A DNA stretch of 64,000 bases from Tachypleus tridentatus (GCF_004210375.1 NW_027467782.1:24469276-24533275); one strand, 5' to 3'. Positions 1-11,697 are shown, counted from the first letter of the stretch. The notes: generated by a model not told the origin, from the letters alone. A program made the numbers and translations.

Positions 1-98
1 CATCCTCCTTGATGAACCAGATGGAGTGGCAGGAGTAGCAGCATCTCGTCAAGAAGACCCCACACTTCATGATTTGATTCTAGGTCATGAAGCAACTG
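1..98 (+). CDS. ATR: ATR kinase, FAT-domain exon (5' end outside window)
   Basis: Reading from base 2, this exon encodes ILLDEPDGVAGVAASRQ, then LHDLILGHEAT. It closely matches the ATR FAT-domain motif (human LLDEPDGVAGVAAVRK). ATR is the nuclear PI3K-like checkpoint kinase activated with ATRIP at RPA-coated single-stranded DNA; the FAT domain is a helical-repeat scaffold before the kinase. The exon ends at a GTATGT donor (99) after one base of a Gly codon. That codon is completed by the next recognised exon at 3,944, so the phases agree. The exon is cut by the window edge; no lesion is visible. The family call is strong because of the DEPDGVAG core. The copy could be a paralogue rather than the functional gene, given the damage in exons 27-28 kb downstream. 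Confidence 0.9.
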
Positions 99-509
99 GT
101 ATGTAAAAGTAAATATTTCTTTATGTATGTAACTGTTAACCCTTTCCAGATGGGTCATGGGTCAAAGGCCACATCATTGCACTTGTCAACTTACATTCAA
201 AATTTTATTGAACTACTATTTTATAACTTCTTAAGTTTGGTATCAAACTGTATGTTAATATTTAAATTTTCATATTATACGTTATTTAAAAGACACCTAA
301 ACATCGATTTTTGTGTCATGTGTGTTTGATGTGTTTTTTATCTGATTTTGAGTTATCTGTGAACTTTTAAATTTGGTTATTTGTTAGTAATTCAAATTAG
401 CATATACTAAGGTAATTAGAGAACTGATTTTGTGGTCTTTATTTACTGAGTACTAACTTAAACATAATTAAATTTTATCCTGTGTATAGTATTATCTACT
501 AATTGATTT

Positions 510-643
510 GTTCCCAGTTGGTACAGCAGTAAGTTTATAGATTTACAATGCTAAAATCAGGGGTTCAATTCCCCTCGGTAGACTCAGCAGATAGCCAGAT
601 GTGGCTTTGCTATAAGAAAACATACACACACACACACACACAC
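510..643 (+). repeat. tRNA-derived SINE (type 1)
   Basis: This is a short element with a tRNA-like head: 'ggtacagcagt' resembles an A box and GGTTCAATTCC a B box. It ends in an (AC)n tail and is flanked by a perfect 12-bp direct repeat, ACTAATTGATTT, at 498-509 and 644-655, the mark of LINE-mediated insertion. Related copies occur near 31.9, 34.4, 47.6, 49.8, 59.0, 59.2 and 61.0 kb. Confidence 0.85.
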
Positions 644-1289
644 ACTAATTGATTTTTGTTGTTTTTTATAAACTGGTAAGTCTATAACCTAGTTATTTTT
701 GGTGAATTTCTGTTTTCTCAATCACTATGATTTTCTTTTACACAGATATACTATCCATTTATTTTATTAATTCAAGCTATGCTATTTTTATTAATCTATT
801 CTATTACATTGTATCCAACATAAAATTTATACAATTATACACTTGTGCTTTTAATGTTTTAAAAAGTTGTCCAAAGATGATGAGAAGTCTTCATGACAAC
901 ACTGGTATTACTGATGATGATGTTTTTGCTTCCAGCATCTCTCTTCATCCTCAGATAACTTAACTCTGGGTGTACAAGCTAAAGAGGCATATTGAAAACT
1001 TCTTAAACAGCTTACCTGTTTGCTGTGGATGGACATACTTTGTCAGCATTCAAAACTCTAGTAAAGTATAAAAGCAAAATGGGGTACAGTTGATTTCAGA
1101 TCTTGATAATGCCAATAGAAAGAAATAATTAATTAACATTATTGTTGAAGCCATTCAAGTTGCAGTACTTTTATGCAATGCTTAGTTGTGGTAGTTACAC
1201 ATGAAAACTGGCTCTAAAAATAAACAAACTGATTTTTGCTAAAGCAGTGAAGCAATGTTTTACAGTTTATTTCTGTTGTTGCCTTACAG

Positions 1290-1466
1290 AACATTGGGAG
1301 CTTTGGCGATGTAGGTACAAGTAATCTAAAGAGGATTATTGGTGATGGACTTAAAGATGATGGAAATGTTTTAATTCCATCAAAGAAATATGCTTACATG
1401 CTAATTTTAGCTACAGCTTATGAAGTCTCTTTTGACAAATCCTGTTTTTTTAAATATTGCCTTTAG
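1290..1466 (+). other. Coding-like stretch after a good acceptor, unrecognised
   Basis: A pyrimidine-rich acceptor ('gttgccttacag') precedes an open frame that reads NIGSFGDVGTSNLKRIIGDG and ends at TAG (1,464-1,466). The composition looks protein-like, but I recognise no family and no donor or partner exon is evident. It sits inside an ATR intron and does not fit ATR. It may be a relic of a retrocopy or chance. Confidence 0.2.
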
Positions 1467-2703
1467 AATTAAGAACTTAAAACTTGTATACTGTTATAAT
1501 ATGCATTATTAGCTGAGATGTTTATGCTATTCTAATTGTTATAACAAATTAATTAAATTTTGATTGTGAGACACTAAGATCTTGTGTCATGCCAAGTAAG
1601 TAATACTTTTGGCGATCGGTTTATCTTTTTCAGAACAAGCATCATAGTGTGAGAATTGACATTTGCTCAGTAGGTAATACCCTCTTCTCTAACTCATTTT
1701 CCATTGCATCAAGAGCTATGAAAGTTAACATAATTTCTTATAATGTTGTAATCACTCACACAAAGCATAACTTTTATAGTCTTCGATCTCATTTGGTTAC
1801 ACATCCCAGAAATTGTAAATTTGTAAATCAGACCCAATGTGACATGCCCACATATCACATCCTCTTGTTTCAGAAATTGCCAGTAGTTATCTGTGATGTT
1901 TAATACCACATTATGTGTAAATAATAGAAAGCCAACATTCTAAGGCTGGTGTAGAATCTCTAGCATCAGGGAAACATTTGCTGAGGCTTTGTTATCTTAA
2001 CATCTTTTATATTTTGGTTTTCTGATTTACTTGCTCCTGATTATGATATAGTGACCTAATTTTAATTCACTAACTTGACAGGTTCTCTTCTGCCAAAGAA
2101 AATCCACAGTCAATTTAATGAGACTCCGACAAGGGGATCATTGTGATTATCAAATGGTACTTCTGTACGTGAAATCAGAAAACATCGTGTTTAAGTGTGT
2201 ATCTTTATTAATAACTGTTTATACATACCCTGTTATTCCATCCTTCATTGTGTGCACTAAAGAGAGGTTTTTTGTGCACTTTATATTTTTAATGTGTTTA
2301 GTTATTCATTATGTAATTGGGCTGTAACAACCAGTTTTTTGTGTCTTAAATATGAAATGTATATTCTTGCTCACATCCAACAAAAGGTCTGGAAAACTGG
2401 CATCTTGAATAATTTCAGTGTCTTTGAAATACTTCTCTTGCTGCTGTTTATGAGCTAAGTTCTCATCAACAAAGTTTTGCAGGCACATGAATTCATATTT
2501 TCTTTACTAACCAAACATTTCTTTCTGCTGTAATGGTACTGCTAATGTGGGAATGTTTCTTCTATGTCATTCTGAAATCAAGTATTGTATTAGTTTTGAA
2601 GCTACAATTTCATATTTAGGCTGAATTTCTCTGTTATTTTATTTTGTTGTAAACAATTTTATTTTACTCTGTGATGACGACAAAACCCACTTGTAGAGAA
2701 AAT

Positions 2704-2828
2704 ATATATGTAAAACGGCTGGTATGAGTAGAGAAAGCTATGTACAACGATGACTGAAGAAGGTCGAAACATTGTTCGCTCTTCTACATAATGCTTTCTC
2801 TACCCATACCAACAGTTTTTACATATAT
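2704..2828. mobile_element. MITE-like element with about 36-bp terminal inverted repeats
   Basis: The left end (2,704-2,738, 'atatatgtaaaacggctgg...gagaaagc') is the near-complement of the right end (2,793-2,828, 'gctttctctacccatacc...acatatat'). The ~54-bp centre carries 'gaagaaggtcgaaac', a core that recurs in reverse orientation at 48,895-48,950 and, decayed, near 39,170-39,230. There is no coding capacity, so it would depend on a DNA transposase supplied elsewhere. Confidence 0.75.
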
Positions 2829-3714
2829 AATTTTTTTATACTGTGTAGTGTTTCAAATTTAATTTAAAACAAAATTTATCAGAGTGTTATGCATCAAAAG
2901 TTAGATCTTTCAACCAACTTTATTGTTTTGACAATAAAGCTTGAAGCTTCAGACAAGTCATAATTGTCGTTTTGACATTAAAATTGAAGCCTTGTACCAT
3001 TGTTTTGGCACCAGAGTTACAGTTTCACACTTAGATCAAATTTACTTGAATCTTTTGTAATGCTTTGAAACTACAGCTCATTTTGAAAGTCCAGTTGGAC
3101 ATTCAAACCAAATTTCATTGTTTTTTAGTGTTTTAAAATTATTATTTTATTTTCAGACTATACCCCATTTTACTTTACATTGCTTTAATATTACTACTGA
3201 TAATTTATGAAATGAATGTATTTGTTCTGTTTTTAATAGTAAGATGTATTTAAAGTAAAAAATTACATGTTGATATATTTGGTAATTATTATATAGTGGT
3301 CTCTTTGTTTGTTTTTAGTTCATAAATTCATATATGTGTATATATACATGGGTGCTCTTATCTTAAGCTATTTGACTTTTGTTAATTTTGTTAATCCCCA
3401 CATTGCTATTTTAACCTTGTGATAAAACAAGAATACATGAAGTCACCAAAGACAAGTGAAGATATCATTTCACATGTATTTCAGATAACTTCTGGAACAT
3501 TCTAATTAACAATTATTTAAATAGCAAGTTTTTCTCCTTGGTCTTGTGGATATATATAAACAAAATCTGTCATCATTATATCTAAATTTTAAATGATTCA
3601 TTAGGTGTAACCTTTAGAACTCTTACTATTGTTAAAAATAAATTTGTTGTTTTATTGCTTGAAGTACTTAAATATAAGATCAAATTGTTTGATAGATTGT
3701 TTAGGCAGAATATT

Positions 3715-3902
3715 CATGATGAAACTTTGTGGAATGGATGGCTACTGCTTGTTGTGAAGACACAAGTGTAGAGGATGACATTTCAAAAGTCTTCCGCCTT
3801 TAGTCTTAAAGACAAAAAGCAGAAGACTTTGGAAACGTTGTCCTCTACACTTGTGTCTCCACAACAGGCAGTAGCTATCAATTCTACAAAGTTTCATCAA
3901 GA
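3715..3902. mobile_element. Foldback/MITE palindrome just upstream of an ATR exon
   Basis: Arms 3,715-3,794 and 3,822-3,902 are imperfect inverted repeats of about 80 bp with a 27-bp spacer (cores 'cacaagtgtagagga' and 'tcctctacacttgtg'). The element would fold into a long hairpin. Its right edge is about 41 bp from the AG acceptor of the ATR exon at 3,944, leaving only a short native stretch for branch point and polypyrimidine tract. Confidence 0.8.
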
Positions 3903-3943
3903 TCAAATTGCTGAATTTCAAATTCTGTTATCATGTTTGATAG

Positions 3944-4094
3944 GTCAACTACAAGATGCATTTTCCTGTTATGAAAGAGCTGTAAACGTTAAATCAGACA
4001 CAATTAGTCACCATCGGGGTCTTCTTCGATGCTTGATGGGTTTAGATCAGTCAAACACAGCACTTACCTATGCTACTGGTCTTCTAAATGAGAG
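3944..4094 (+). CDS. ATR: ATR kinase, FAT-domain exon
   Basis: The 151-nt exon continues the Gly codon from the exon ending at 98 and encodes GQLQDAFSCYERAVNVK, then RGLLRCLMGLDQSNTALTYA. It parallels the ATR segment around human RDATACYDRAIQLEPDQI and VVKSMLGLGQLSTVITQ, a TPR-like helical pair in the FAT domain. The acceptor is TTTGATAG and the donor is AG|GTTTGT; the last two bases (AG) are completed to Arg by the next exon. No stop or frameshift is present. An apparent upstream open extension to 3,775 runs through the palindromic element and is not coding. The short distance from the hairpin to the acceptor is the one oddity. Confidence 0.9.
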
Positions 4095-4360
4095 GTTTGT
4101 GTTTGTTTGTTTTATGCACACTTTTTAAGTTATTTTCATCCAACAGGAAATAGAGTTGCTTTCTTAAACATGGGTATTTCTTCTTTTTATAATTTGTCTA
4201 GCTATACACCTGACAGGAAATAAGATTCATTTGTTAATTATAATTATTTTCTTATATTCATAATGCTTTGTACTAGCACTAACTCTAAATAAACTTCGAC
4301 ATTTTCTGGTGAAAAATGTGAAAGTTTAGATAAATTTTCTTTGTTGCATTATTTTTATAG

Positions 4361-4451
4361 ACCAGAATGGTCAAATGAGATAAATCCATTTCGTGTAGAA
4401 TCAGCATGGAAGTTAGCAGACTGGGACGGCCTTTCTGAGTTCCTAAAATCA
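4361..4451 (+). CDS. ATR: ATR kinase, FAT-domain exon
   Basis: This 91-nt exon encodes (R)PEWSNEINPFRVESAWKL then ADWDGLSEFLKS. It aligns with the human ATR motif EWTDELNTYRVEAAWKLSQW, a highly conserved FAT stretch. The acceptor is 'atttttatag' and the donor is GTAAGT, close to consensus. Entry phase 2 fits the exon ending at 4,094 and exit phase 0 fits the exon at 8,917. It is intact and separated from the previous exon by only 266 bp, the shortest ATR intron here. Confidence 0.92.
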
Positions 4452-4545
4452 GTAAGTACGATAAGATTAAAAGTATTTTCAAATTTTAAATTAATGTAGT
4501 GGCTAGGATGATTTGTTAGCTACATTCATTGGCACAACTGTTTGA

Positions 4546-5200
4546 GCATAAATGTCTTCTTTATTTATACTTCTGTGCATAAATGTCTTCTTTATTTATA
4601 CTTCTGTGCATAAATGTCTTCTTTATTTATACTTCTGTGCATAAATGTCTTCTTTATTTATACTTCTGTGCATAAATGTCTTCTTTATTTATACTTCTGT
4701 GCATAAATGTCTTCTTTATTTATACTTCTGTGCATAAATGTCTTCTTTATTCATACTTCTGTGCATAAATGTCTTCTTTATTCATACTTCTGCACATAAA
4801 TGTCTTCTTTATTCATACTTCTGCACATAAATGTCTTCTTTATTCATACTTCTGCACATAAATGTCTTCTTTATTCATACTTCTGCACATAAATGTCTTC
4901 TTTATTCATACTTCTGCACATAAATGTCTTCTTTATTCATACTTCTGCTTCTTTATTCATACTTCTGCACATAAATGTCTTCTTTATTCATGTCTTCTTT
5001 ATTCATACTTCTGCACATAAATGTCTTCTTTATTCATAAATAAATGTCTTCTTTATTCATACTAAATGTCTGCACATAAATGTCTTCTTTATTCATACTT
5101 CTGCACATAAATGTCTTCTTTATTCATACTTCTGCACATAAATGTCTTCGTTATTCATACTTCTGTACATAAATGTCTTCTTTATTCATAGTTCTATACT
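4546..5200 (+). repeat. 31-bp minisatellite in an ATR intron
   Basis: About 21 tandem copies share the core 'cataaatgtcttctttat'. The left third carries '...tttatacttctgtg' while the rest carries '...ttcatacttctgca', so the array falls into two homogenised sub-blocks with a transition near 4,750-4,800. Truncated units near 4,945-5,075 show slippage. Confidence 0.95.
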
Positions 5201-8200
5201 AGTTTAATTGTTCTTCTGATACAGAAGAGCATCGTAAGTCCTCATTTATCTAAAGAAACTGTCCCAAGAGACATATCAGTTTGATTTGTTAAAACAGTGA
5301 GTGTTTATTTATCTCTTATTATGGAAAAAAAAATTAAAAAACTATTGTGCCTGCAACATGTATAATAAAATTGCATCATGATAAAATAAACTATAATTTG
5401 TACAATTTACAGAAATGAATAAAACATTGTTTTACAAGTAGTAAGATTAAAGTTTGTCATTTTTATATTCAAACTTTTATTGATTAAAGTTTCAATTAAT
5501 AATGTTTTATACAACACATTGAAAAACTCATTACTGCCACTTCACTGGAAATTCGTGGTTTCACTGAAAGTCTTTTCACTAGAGATGTAGTACTGTAATA
5601 TAAATAACAGTGAATCTTGTTTGTTTTTTTTATTAGAAATTTGTTTAGAATAGCACTTGCTAATAATACCAGGAGGTTCAATGACCCTTCTTGTAGAGCT
5701 GGCTGTCTGGCAGCAAGTAGAGGAGAAATCCTTTACTTACTTTACCAATCGACTTCTGTTTATTTACTGTCCTGTTGACAAGCTCGTATTTTAGTTTTAC
5801 TGCTGTATCATACAGTTTCCTTTCTTCTGAATGTTGTGAGGAATACTTTCTATGGTTGTCACTTTTGCCATATTAATGCACGTGGAGCCATATTCTTTCA
5901 TTAGAATTGAGTGGATATGGCAGAGCTTGTTAACTGTCTCATTTACTTTTACCCCTATGTGGTATGGCACACAGTGACAGAGGATGGTCTTACTATACAG
6001 TTTCTTTATTTCTGTCATCCATATGGGAAAATACTGAATTACTGATATGATACCTTTCCTATACTAACATAATTGCTTTCCTAGAGTTGCGTTACACTCT
6101 CTTTGTATAAATTTTGCTTATCACTAGCCTTGAGACTTCTGTCCAGATTCATGTTTCCATGCAAATAAGTATGCAACAACCCTCCAACAGTAAGAGAGTA
6201 ACACACTTTTCTAGCACAGCTGACTTCCTCCATTCTGAAGTATACAATCATCATTTCATGACTGGGCAGTTTATAAGCATTGGGTTTGTCTGTTGGCAGA
6301 TGTGACAGCTTTTGTACAGCAAGTGGTGGACAAGTTCATGAAGCCTCTGCCTTTCTTTTGTACATGACATATCTCCACTTATGTTTCTTGTTTGAGATGG
6401 AAGGAATTTTGTCAGTTTTTTTTATTATTACCTGCATCCTAATCATGTACCAATGCTGACTTGAAACTACCTAAACCTTTTTTATTCTTTTGTACAATTT
6501 AGTTTCCTCAAGTTTGTTTCATTCACCTTATTTCTGTAGAAATCTCCAATCTTACAATGGTGTTTTGGTGCATGCTCTTTTACTTATCTTTTCTACAGTT
6601 GTGTGTTTATCTTCTTCAGCATTATCCTTTCATATTTGGTTGATTTGTTGCTACCATTTGTTAGGAGCATAATGCCCTTGTTACTTAAGTCCTTTAACCC
6701 CACCCCTATTTTGTTCTCATATGTTTTCATCTGCCTGTGTAGTTTTACTAAAATATTGTAAAGTGTTTCATTTCTCTGTATTCTACATGGTATATCTCCC
6801 TTTCAGTGCAGTATGGAAGTTCTTGCAACTTACCAGTTTCTAACTGCTGGAGTGGTGGACCATGAAGGCTTCGTCAAGTGCATGACAACTTTCAATCAGT
6901 AGAGAGTAGGGTGGTGGTGCTCTGCTAGTGCATATAGTGTGTATCCTTTTACTACTGAGCAATGGATGAAAAATTCCCAATATTGTATGGTTTTCTGTTA
7001 AACAAGTCTGCCTCATGCATTTTACTCCTGGCTAACTTTTTCCCACATTTTACTATCACTTGAATATCAGTTCTCATGCAGTCTTGTGTTTGAGTCACAT
7101 ATAACCAGTCAGCATACGGCCTCCCATGTATGAATGATAGGGACCCTACACCTACCATGGACCAGACAAAAATTCCTGACACTACATGGTTTATGACTGG
7201 AGTTGACCCACCATGTTTGCATTCCCTTTTTTTTTACCATTTCCCAGGTGTTAAGTTCTCAGGTAGCCTTTTCTTAGTTGTGTACTGGGTCTTCAAACAT
7301 TTGCCGTATCTAAGTTGCCAGAAAAAATGTTGCTTTTCCTTTCTGCTTCCTGCCATTGAAGTAAAGATTTTTGGGACCCTTCTCCTTCTGTAGACTAGAA
7401 GACATGTATTCAATACTACCTGGTTTTGGACTAGAGTTAACCTACCATGTACTTTCTATTGCACCTAGCTACTACACCATCAAGCATATCCATTTTCCAT
7501 ACTGGACTTGTTTTCTTGGTGACACGTATCTTCACTACAGGTGAAGACTATACCCTGCATGTGTGTTCCTATGCTTTTGTAGTATAGGGTATTGTGCTCC
7601 AATTGTTTTCTTCAGGCACTTTCTGAAGGGAGTTCACCTAAGTTGCTTTTGTTTTGGTTTCTCCACTGTTTTAGTGTGGGATTTAAGCTCTAATGTGAGG
7701 GTAGGTGAGATATTGTATTGAATGTTAAGGTTTTCCAATGTTGAAAATGTATTTCGTATAGGTACTTACCTCTGTCACACTTCCCACCCTTCTTGTTTAC
7801 TTCCAGTACATCTTTAATTGAGTAATTTAAAGTGATAATTGAATAATTATTATAGATTATGCCAGCTGTGCTAGGATAGTACATCACACCCCTATTGGTG
7901 GAAAGTTGTCTCATGCTCATTTTTATACTACAGTTCATCAATAGCATGTGGAAATGTGAATTGAGGTGTGAGTCTCAAGGCTAGTGGAGAGTAACAAATT
8001 GTGCATGTGGAGGGCAGTACGACCTGAAAAAAAAATTGTTATGTGAGAGGATCTAAGTTTTTATTGCAAGTACATTTATGGTGTTGGAAAATTTTAACTT
8101 TATACAGTACTGCCTGGAAATTGTTATCAGATATTATGTCATGGAACTTTCTATTTGCAGTTCATTGTTTTCCATAATCTAGAAAACAGCTTGTTGTGTG

Positions 8201-8916
8201 GCTTCCATCTCTGTTCTTGAACTTCTTGTATAAGACTTTTAAGTTTCACAAGAAGAATGTGTTGTTTTGCAAGACAGTAAGTACCCAGTCGTCTCTCTGT
8301 TTAATATAGGGACCATTTGTGAGTGCGATGACAGATCACTGCTTACATTTTAAATAACTGCTGACAAAATTTTTCTGATTCCCTCTTTGTCTTCTCTCTC
8401 TATTTTCTGTTCAGGTTAATTACCACAGATTTCAGTGGTACCAGATGTTTATTTAACATGAGGAACTATGAAACAAGTTGGTGATCAGTTATCTTAATGG
8501 TGACTCTTTAACATAGGTCCAACCATAACTGTATCTTTAGGTGCCATTTAGGTAGTCTCTTTCTTGATTGGTATCTGTAAATCATTGTGGAGCTGTAATT
8601 TCCCAACTAAAAAGGACAGTGGTTCAATGATGAACTTTCTAGAAAAGTTTATTTTTATTATTTTACATTTAACTTTGAAAAGTGAAAATTGCTTGATTCT
8701 GCAGAACACTTTAAGGCATTATAAACAAGGGAGAAAATACAAAAGATTAATAATTGGTGCAGCTATGTGTATTTTAATAGTCAATATAGTTTCAGTTAAA
8801 AGGTAATAAATGAAGTTCATTCTAAGAATGTGTATATTTTTGCCTGCTAATTGTTCCATGTTACCTGTACCTTAGTACAGTTTTGTAACTCCATTTTTTA
8901 TTTATCAAATTTTTAG
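5201..8916. other. Remainder of ATR intron; decayed repeat-like sequence
   Basis: No exon was recognised. Minus-strand open stretches near 5,797-6,018 (containing KLYSKTILCHCVPYHIGVKV) and 6,952-7,182 look protein-like but are short and interrupted. Together with 'ggaccagacaaaaattcctgac'-type sequence they suggest the body of an old, minus-oriented transposable element whose class I cannot name. Confidence 0.35.
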
Positions 8917-8979
8917 CAGATTTCTTCTGATAACTGGGGAGTTGCAGTTGGAAAAATTCTTCTTTCTGTTAAAGAAAAG
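8917..8979 (+). CDS. ATR: ATR kinase, short FAT-domain exon with tandem acceptor
   Basis: This 63-nt exon encodes QISSDNWGVAVGKILLSVKE followed by K. It corresponds to the human ATR segment STTWSVRLGQLLLSAKK. Entry phase 0 matches the exon ending at 4,451. The acceptor region reads TTTTTAGCAG, a NAGNAG tandem site, so splicing could begin at 8,917 or 8,920, adding or omitting one Gln. The donor is AAG|GTATGA. There is no lesion. Human ATR has about nine more residues (around DITAFYDSL) before the part encoded by the next exon found here, so one small exon may be unseen or absent. Confidence 0.85.
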
Positions 8980-9075
8980 GTATGAGAAACTTTTAATAAC
9001 TAATATATAGTCATTTATATAACAAGTTTAATATGTAGTAACTTATGGATGACACTTTTTTGCCAAGTGCCCTTG

Positions 9076-9114
9076 TTTCTTAATTAGTAATTGTAAAAAT
9101 TACTAATTAAGAAA
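9076..9114. repeat. Perfect 17-bp palindrome with 5-bp loop
   Basis: TTTCTTAATTAGTAATT at 9,076-9,092 is exactly complementary to 9,098-9,114, separated by GTAAA. It could extrude a cruciform or be a tiny transposon remnant. No function is implied by context; it lies within an ATR intron. Confidence 0.9.
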
Positions 9115-9189
9115 GTAAATTTTAAAGTTAGCTTATTTACAACAAACAAACATACTTATCTCAAATAATAGGAACGTTTATGTTGATCT

Positions 9190-9325
9190 TTCCAGTGGTG
9201 GATTAAAGGTTGTATGTGCTTAGTGGCTAATAATCTTTGAGGGTCCTACAATGGGCCTCCATTAAGACCATAAGCCCTAGGGCTGAGCCCCTTCTAGCCC
9301 CAACCTAAATGACCCATTGGATCTT
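9190..9325. mobile_element. Possible DNA-transposon fragment
   Basis: The stretch from 'tccagtggtggattaaagg' through 'agccctagggctgagcccc' to 'ccaacctaaatgaccc' is locally GC-richer than its surroundings and resembles the GC-rich ends of some cut-and-paste elements. No clear terminal inverted repeat pair or duplication was found. Confidence 0.25.
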
Positions 9326-9727
9326 TCAATTTAAATTATATTGTAGACTTTAAGAAAATGTTTATTGTGTTGCACTCTTGGTTTCACTCAGTGTCAAGCC
9401 TCTGACATATTTGTACCACACACTGCAAAAGTAATTGTTGAGCATTTTAGTCATCCTAAGTGGTGCTCAGCAATAACATATGGTAAATGTACATTTTTAT
9501 TCTTTAAGTTATGTTACATTTTGAAATTTGAATGACAGTATGATTACTTTCTAACATTTAATGTAGAATATCCTGTTTGTGAAATAAAATTTGGCATCAA
9601 CATTATCCATGTCTGTTCTTCTGTAATTTCAAAAGTAAATGTTGAGTTTTGTTTCTTTGTGCAACTTTTCAAACTGGAGACAGGCAAATGATTGAACAGA
9701 GACCACTATTTGCAATATATGATGTAT

Positions 9728-10860
9728 GGTCAAAAGTTCTAAGACTTCACTTTTATTGCACAGAACAATGTACATACATCAGTATTATATTATATCCCGT
9801 TCAAAGTAATCCCTCCAGCTAATACACACTTGTCCTGATGTTCCTGCCATTTTCGAAAGCCTTCAACTTTTGTGTGACTAAGTTCTGCTTTCACACAATT
9901 GTGGATGGTTGGAATGTCATCAAATCACCTTCCTTTCAACTTAATTTTGATTTTGGGAACAGAACAAAATCACATGTGGCAAGATTGGGAGATTACAGGG
10001 GTGTGGTATCACAGGAATGTTTCTTTCTGCCAAACGTTCTTGAACAGATACAGCACTATGTGAAGGTGCATTGTCGTGACAGAGAAACCAATAATCATTT
10101 TCCACAGCTCGCAGCAGTTTCTTCTAATTTCTTCCCTCAAGCAAATTAGGACCTTTTTATAAAATGCTTGGTTAACTGTCTGGCCATTAGGCACGCATTC
10201 ATGATGAACAATACCTTGAACATCAAAAACACGATCAACATTGTCTTTACATTTGATCAAGACTGTCATGTTTTTTTGGAAGTGGTGATGATGGAGATTT
10301 CCACTGGGGTGACTGAAATTTCGTTTCAGGGTCATAACTGTGTACCCATGACTCAATCACCAGTAATAATGATGTTGATGAAATTTGGATCAATTTCTAG
10401 CCTTCTTTTCAGATCCTCACACACTTGTTGATGGTGAAACTTTTGGTCATCCATCAACAGCCTTGGAAAAATTTTGCAGACACTTGACACATGCAGAGTT
10501 TTTCAGCTAAAATCACATGACATAATGCAAAGGAAATGTTCAGTTTGTCAGCAATTTCATGAATAGTTAATCTTTGATGACTTTGACTATTTTCTTTCAT
10601 CTTAGCAACCATTTCATCAGTGGATGATGTCGGTGATTGCCCAGAATGGTCGTCATCTTTGACTGATTTCTGGACATCTTGGAAGTGTTTTATCCACTGA
10701 TAAACAACAGTTTTACTTAAGCAATCATAATTAAAAGCAGTTCTTAACATTTCAATGATTTCTGTTCCTACTGTACCATTTTTCATACAAAATTTGATGC
10801 AAACATGTTGCTTTTATTTTCTGTCCATTTATATTTCAACAGAAGCAAGAGATGCTTCTG
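9728..10860 (-). mobile_element. Decayed mariner transposon in an ATR intron
   Basis: The minus strand encodes mariner transposase in pieces. The N-terminal helix-turn-helix part is at 10,786-10,454 (GTVGTEIIEMLRTAFNYDCL, VYQWIKHFQDVQKSVKDDDH, LTIHEIADKLNISFALCHVI). The catalytic part continues at 10,356-10,009 with FDVQGIVHHECVPNGQTVNQ and YKKVLICLREEIRRN. The GDE motif region near 10,360 is broken: the segment that should read GDESWVHSYDPETK contains an in-frame stop and shifts frame. The order of domains on the minus strand is that of an intact element. Terminal inverted repeats were not identified, so the limits are approximate. It is certainly non-autonomous now. Confidence 0.85.
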
Positions 10861-11697
10861 TCTTTGAACACGGGTATAAGGTCTGGATAAGTGGTTTATC
10901 CGTGAGGTAGATCACTATTTGTACTTTGTACACACCTCAGTAAAGCTTACTGCCTCTGTACTGGCACCTGTAACAGAAGAAATCTTTTTGATCAGAACTC
11001 ATATATAAGATATATCAAGTTGTTTATGAGTTATGTTTGGAATATTATTGTGTGAGTAAACATTCAAATAATAAATAATATATATTAAAACAAGAACACT
11101 TGAGTTCATGTCCTTTTTAAGTCACACAGTTTGAAAAATTATGAGTTCTCTTACATAGTAAAAGTTGAGCTAAGATTGTCCATTTCATTGATTCCATAAA
11201 CTGTAGTGGAAAACTATTTTGTAATTTTAAAACAAATCGTCTTTTTTTTGCTATTACTTATTAGTCAAGAAAATATAATATCAACAAAAGTATCATATTT
11301 TGTAATTGTTATTGTATGTATGTATATATATTATCTACACTGTATGAATATTCAAACTAAATCTACATCATGGGAAAAGAAAATGGCTCCCTTTAAAGAA
11401 CTATGTACATCTACTTATTGTAGTTGTTGTATATAGTTGAAATCTAGTCATTTATTTGAAAGGGATGAAAATAAGTATGTGTATCTGTATCATAGTAATA
11501 GTTCTTAGTTTAAATTTAGCTATTTATTTGAAACAGATTAAAATAAGTATGTGCATTTGTTTATCCTAGTTATGGCTTTTATTTTAAATCTAGCTATTTA
11601 TTTGGAACAGGTGACATAGAGATTTGCATCTGTTTACCTTGTTTGTTGTCAGGGTGTTTTAGTTTATTGTATATATATATATATATGGATTCTTTGT

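Larger units (their letters stand above)
99..3943 (+). other. ATR intron with SINE and two MITE-like elements
   Basis: This intron lies between the exons ending at 98 and starting at 3,944 (GTATGT donor, TTTGATAG acceptor). It holds a SINE with target-site duplication, a weak coding-like stretch near 1,290-1,466 and two inverted-repeat elements, listed separately. The remainder is AT-rich with no recognisable gene. Confidence 0.75.

Noticed and set aside
1709..1909. Minus-strand 66-codon frame and the overlapping + strand frame
   Set aside because: Both are short frames in AT-rich intron without motif or splice context.
3775..3943. Open frame upstream of the ATR exon beginning MTFQKSSAF
   Set aside because: It lies in the MITE hairpin and a clear acceptor at 3,943 separates it from the exon.
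9838..10431. Plus-strand open frames (103 and 87 codons)
   Set aside because: They are shadows of the minus-strand mariner transposase.
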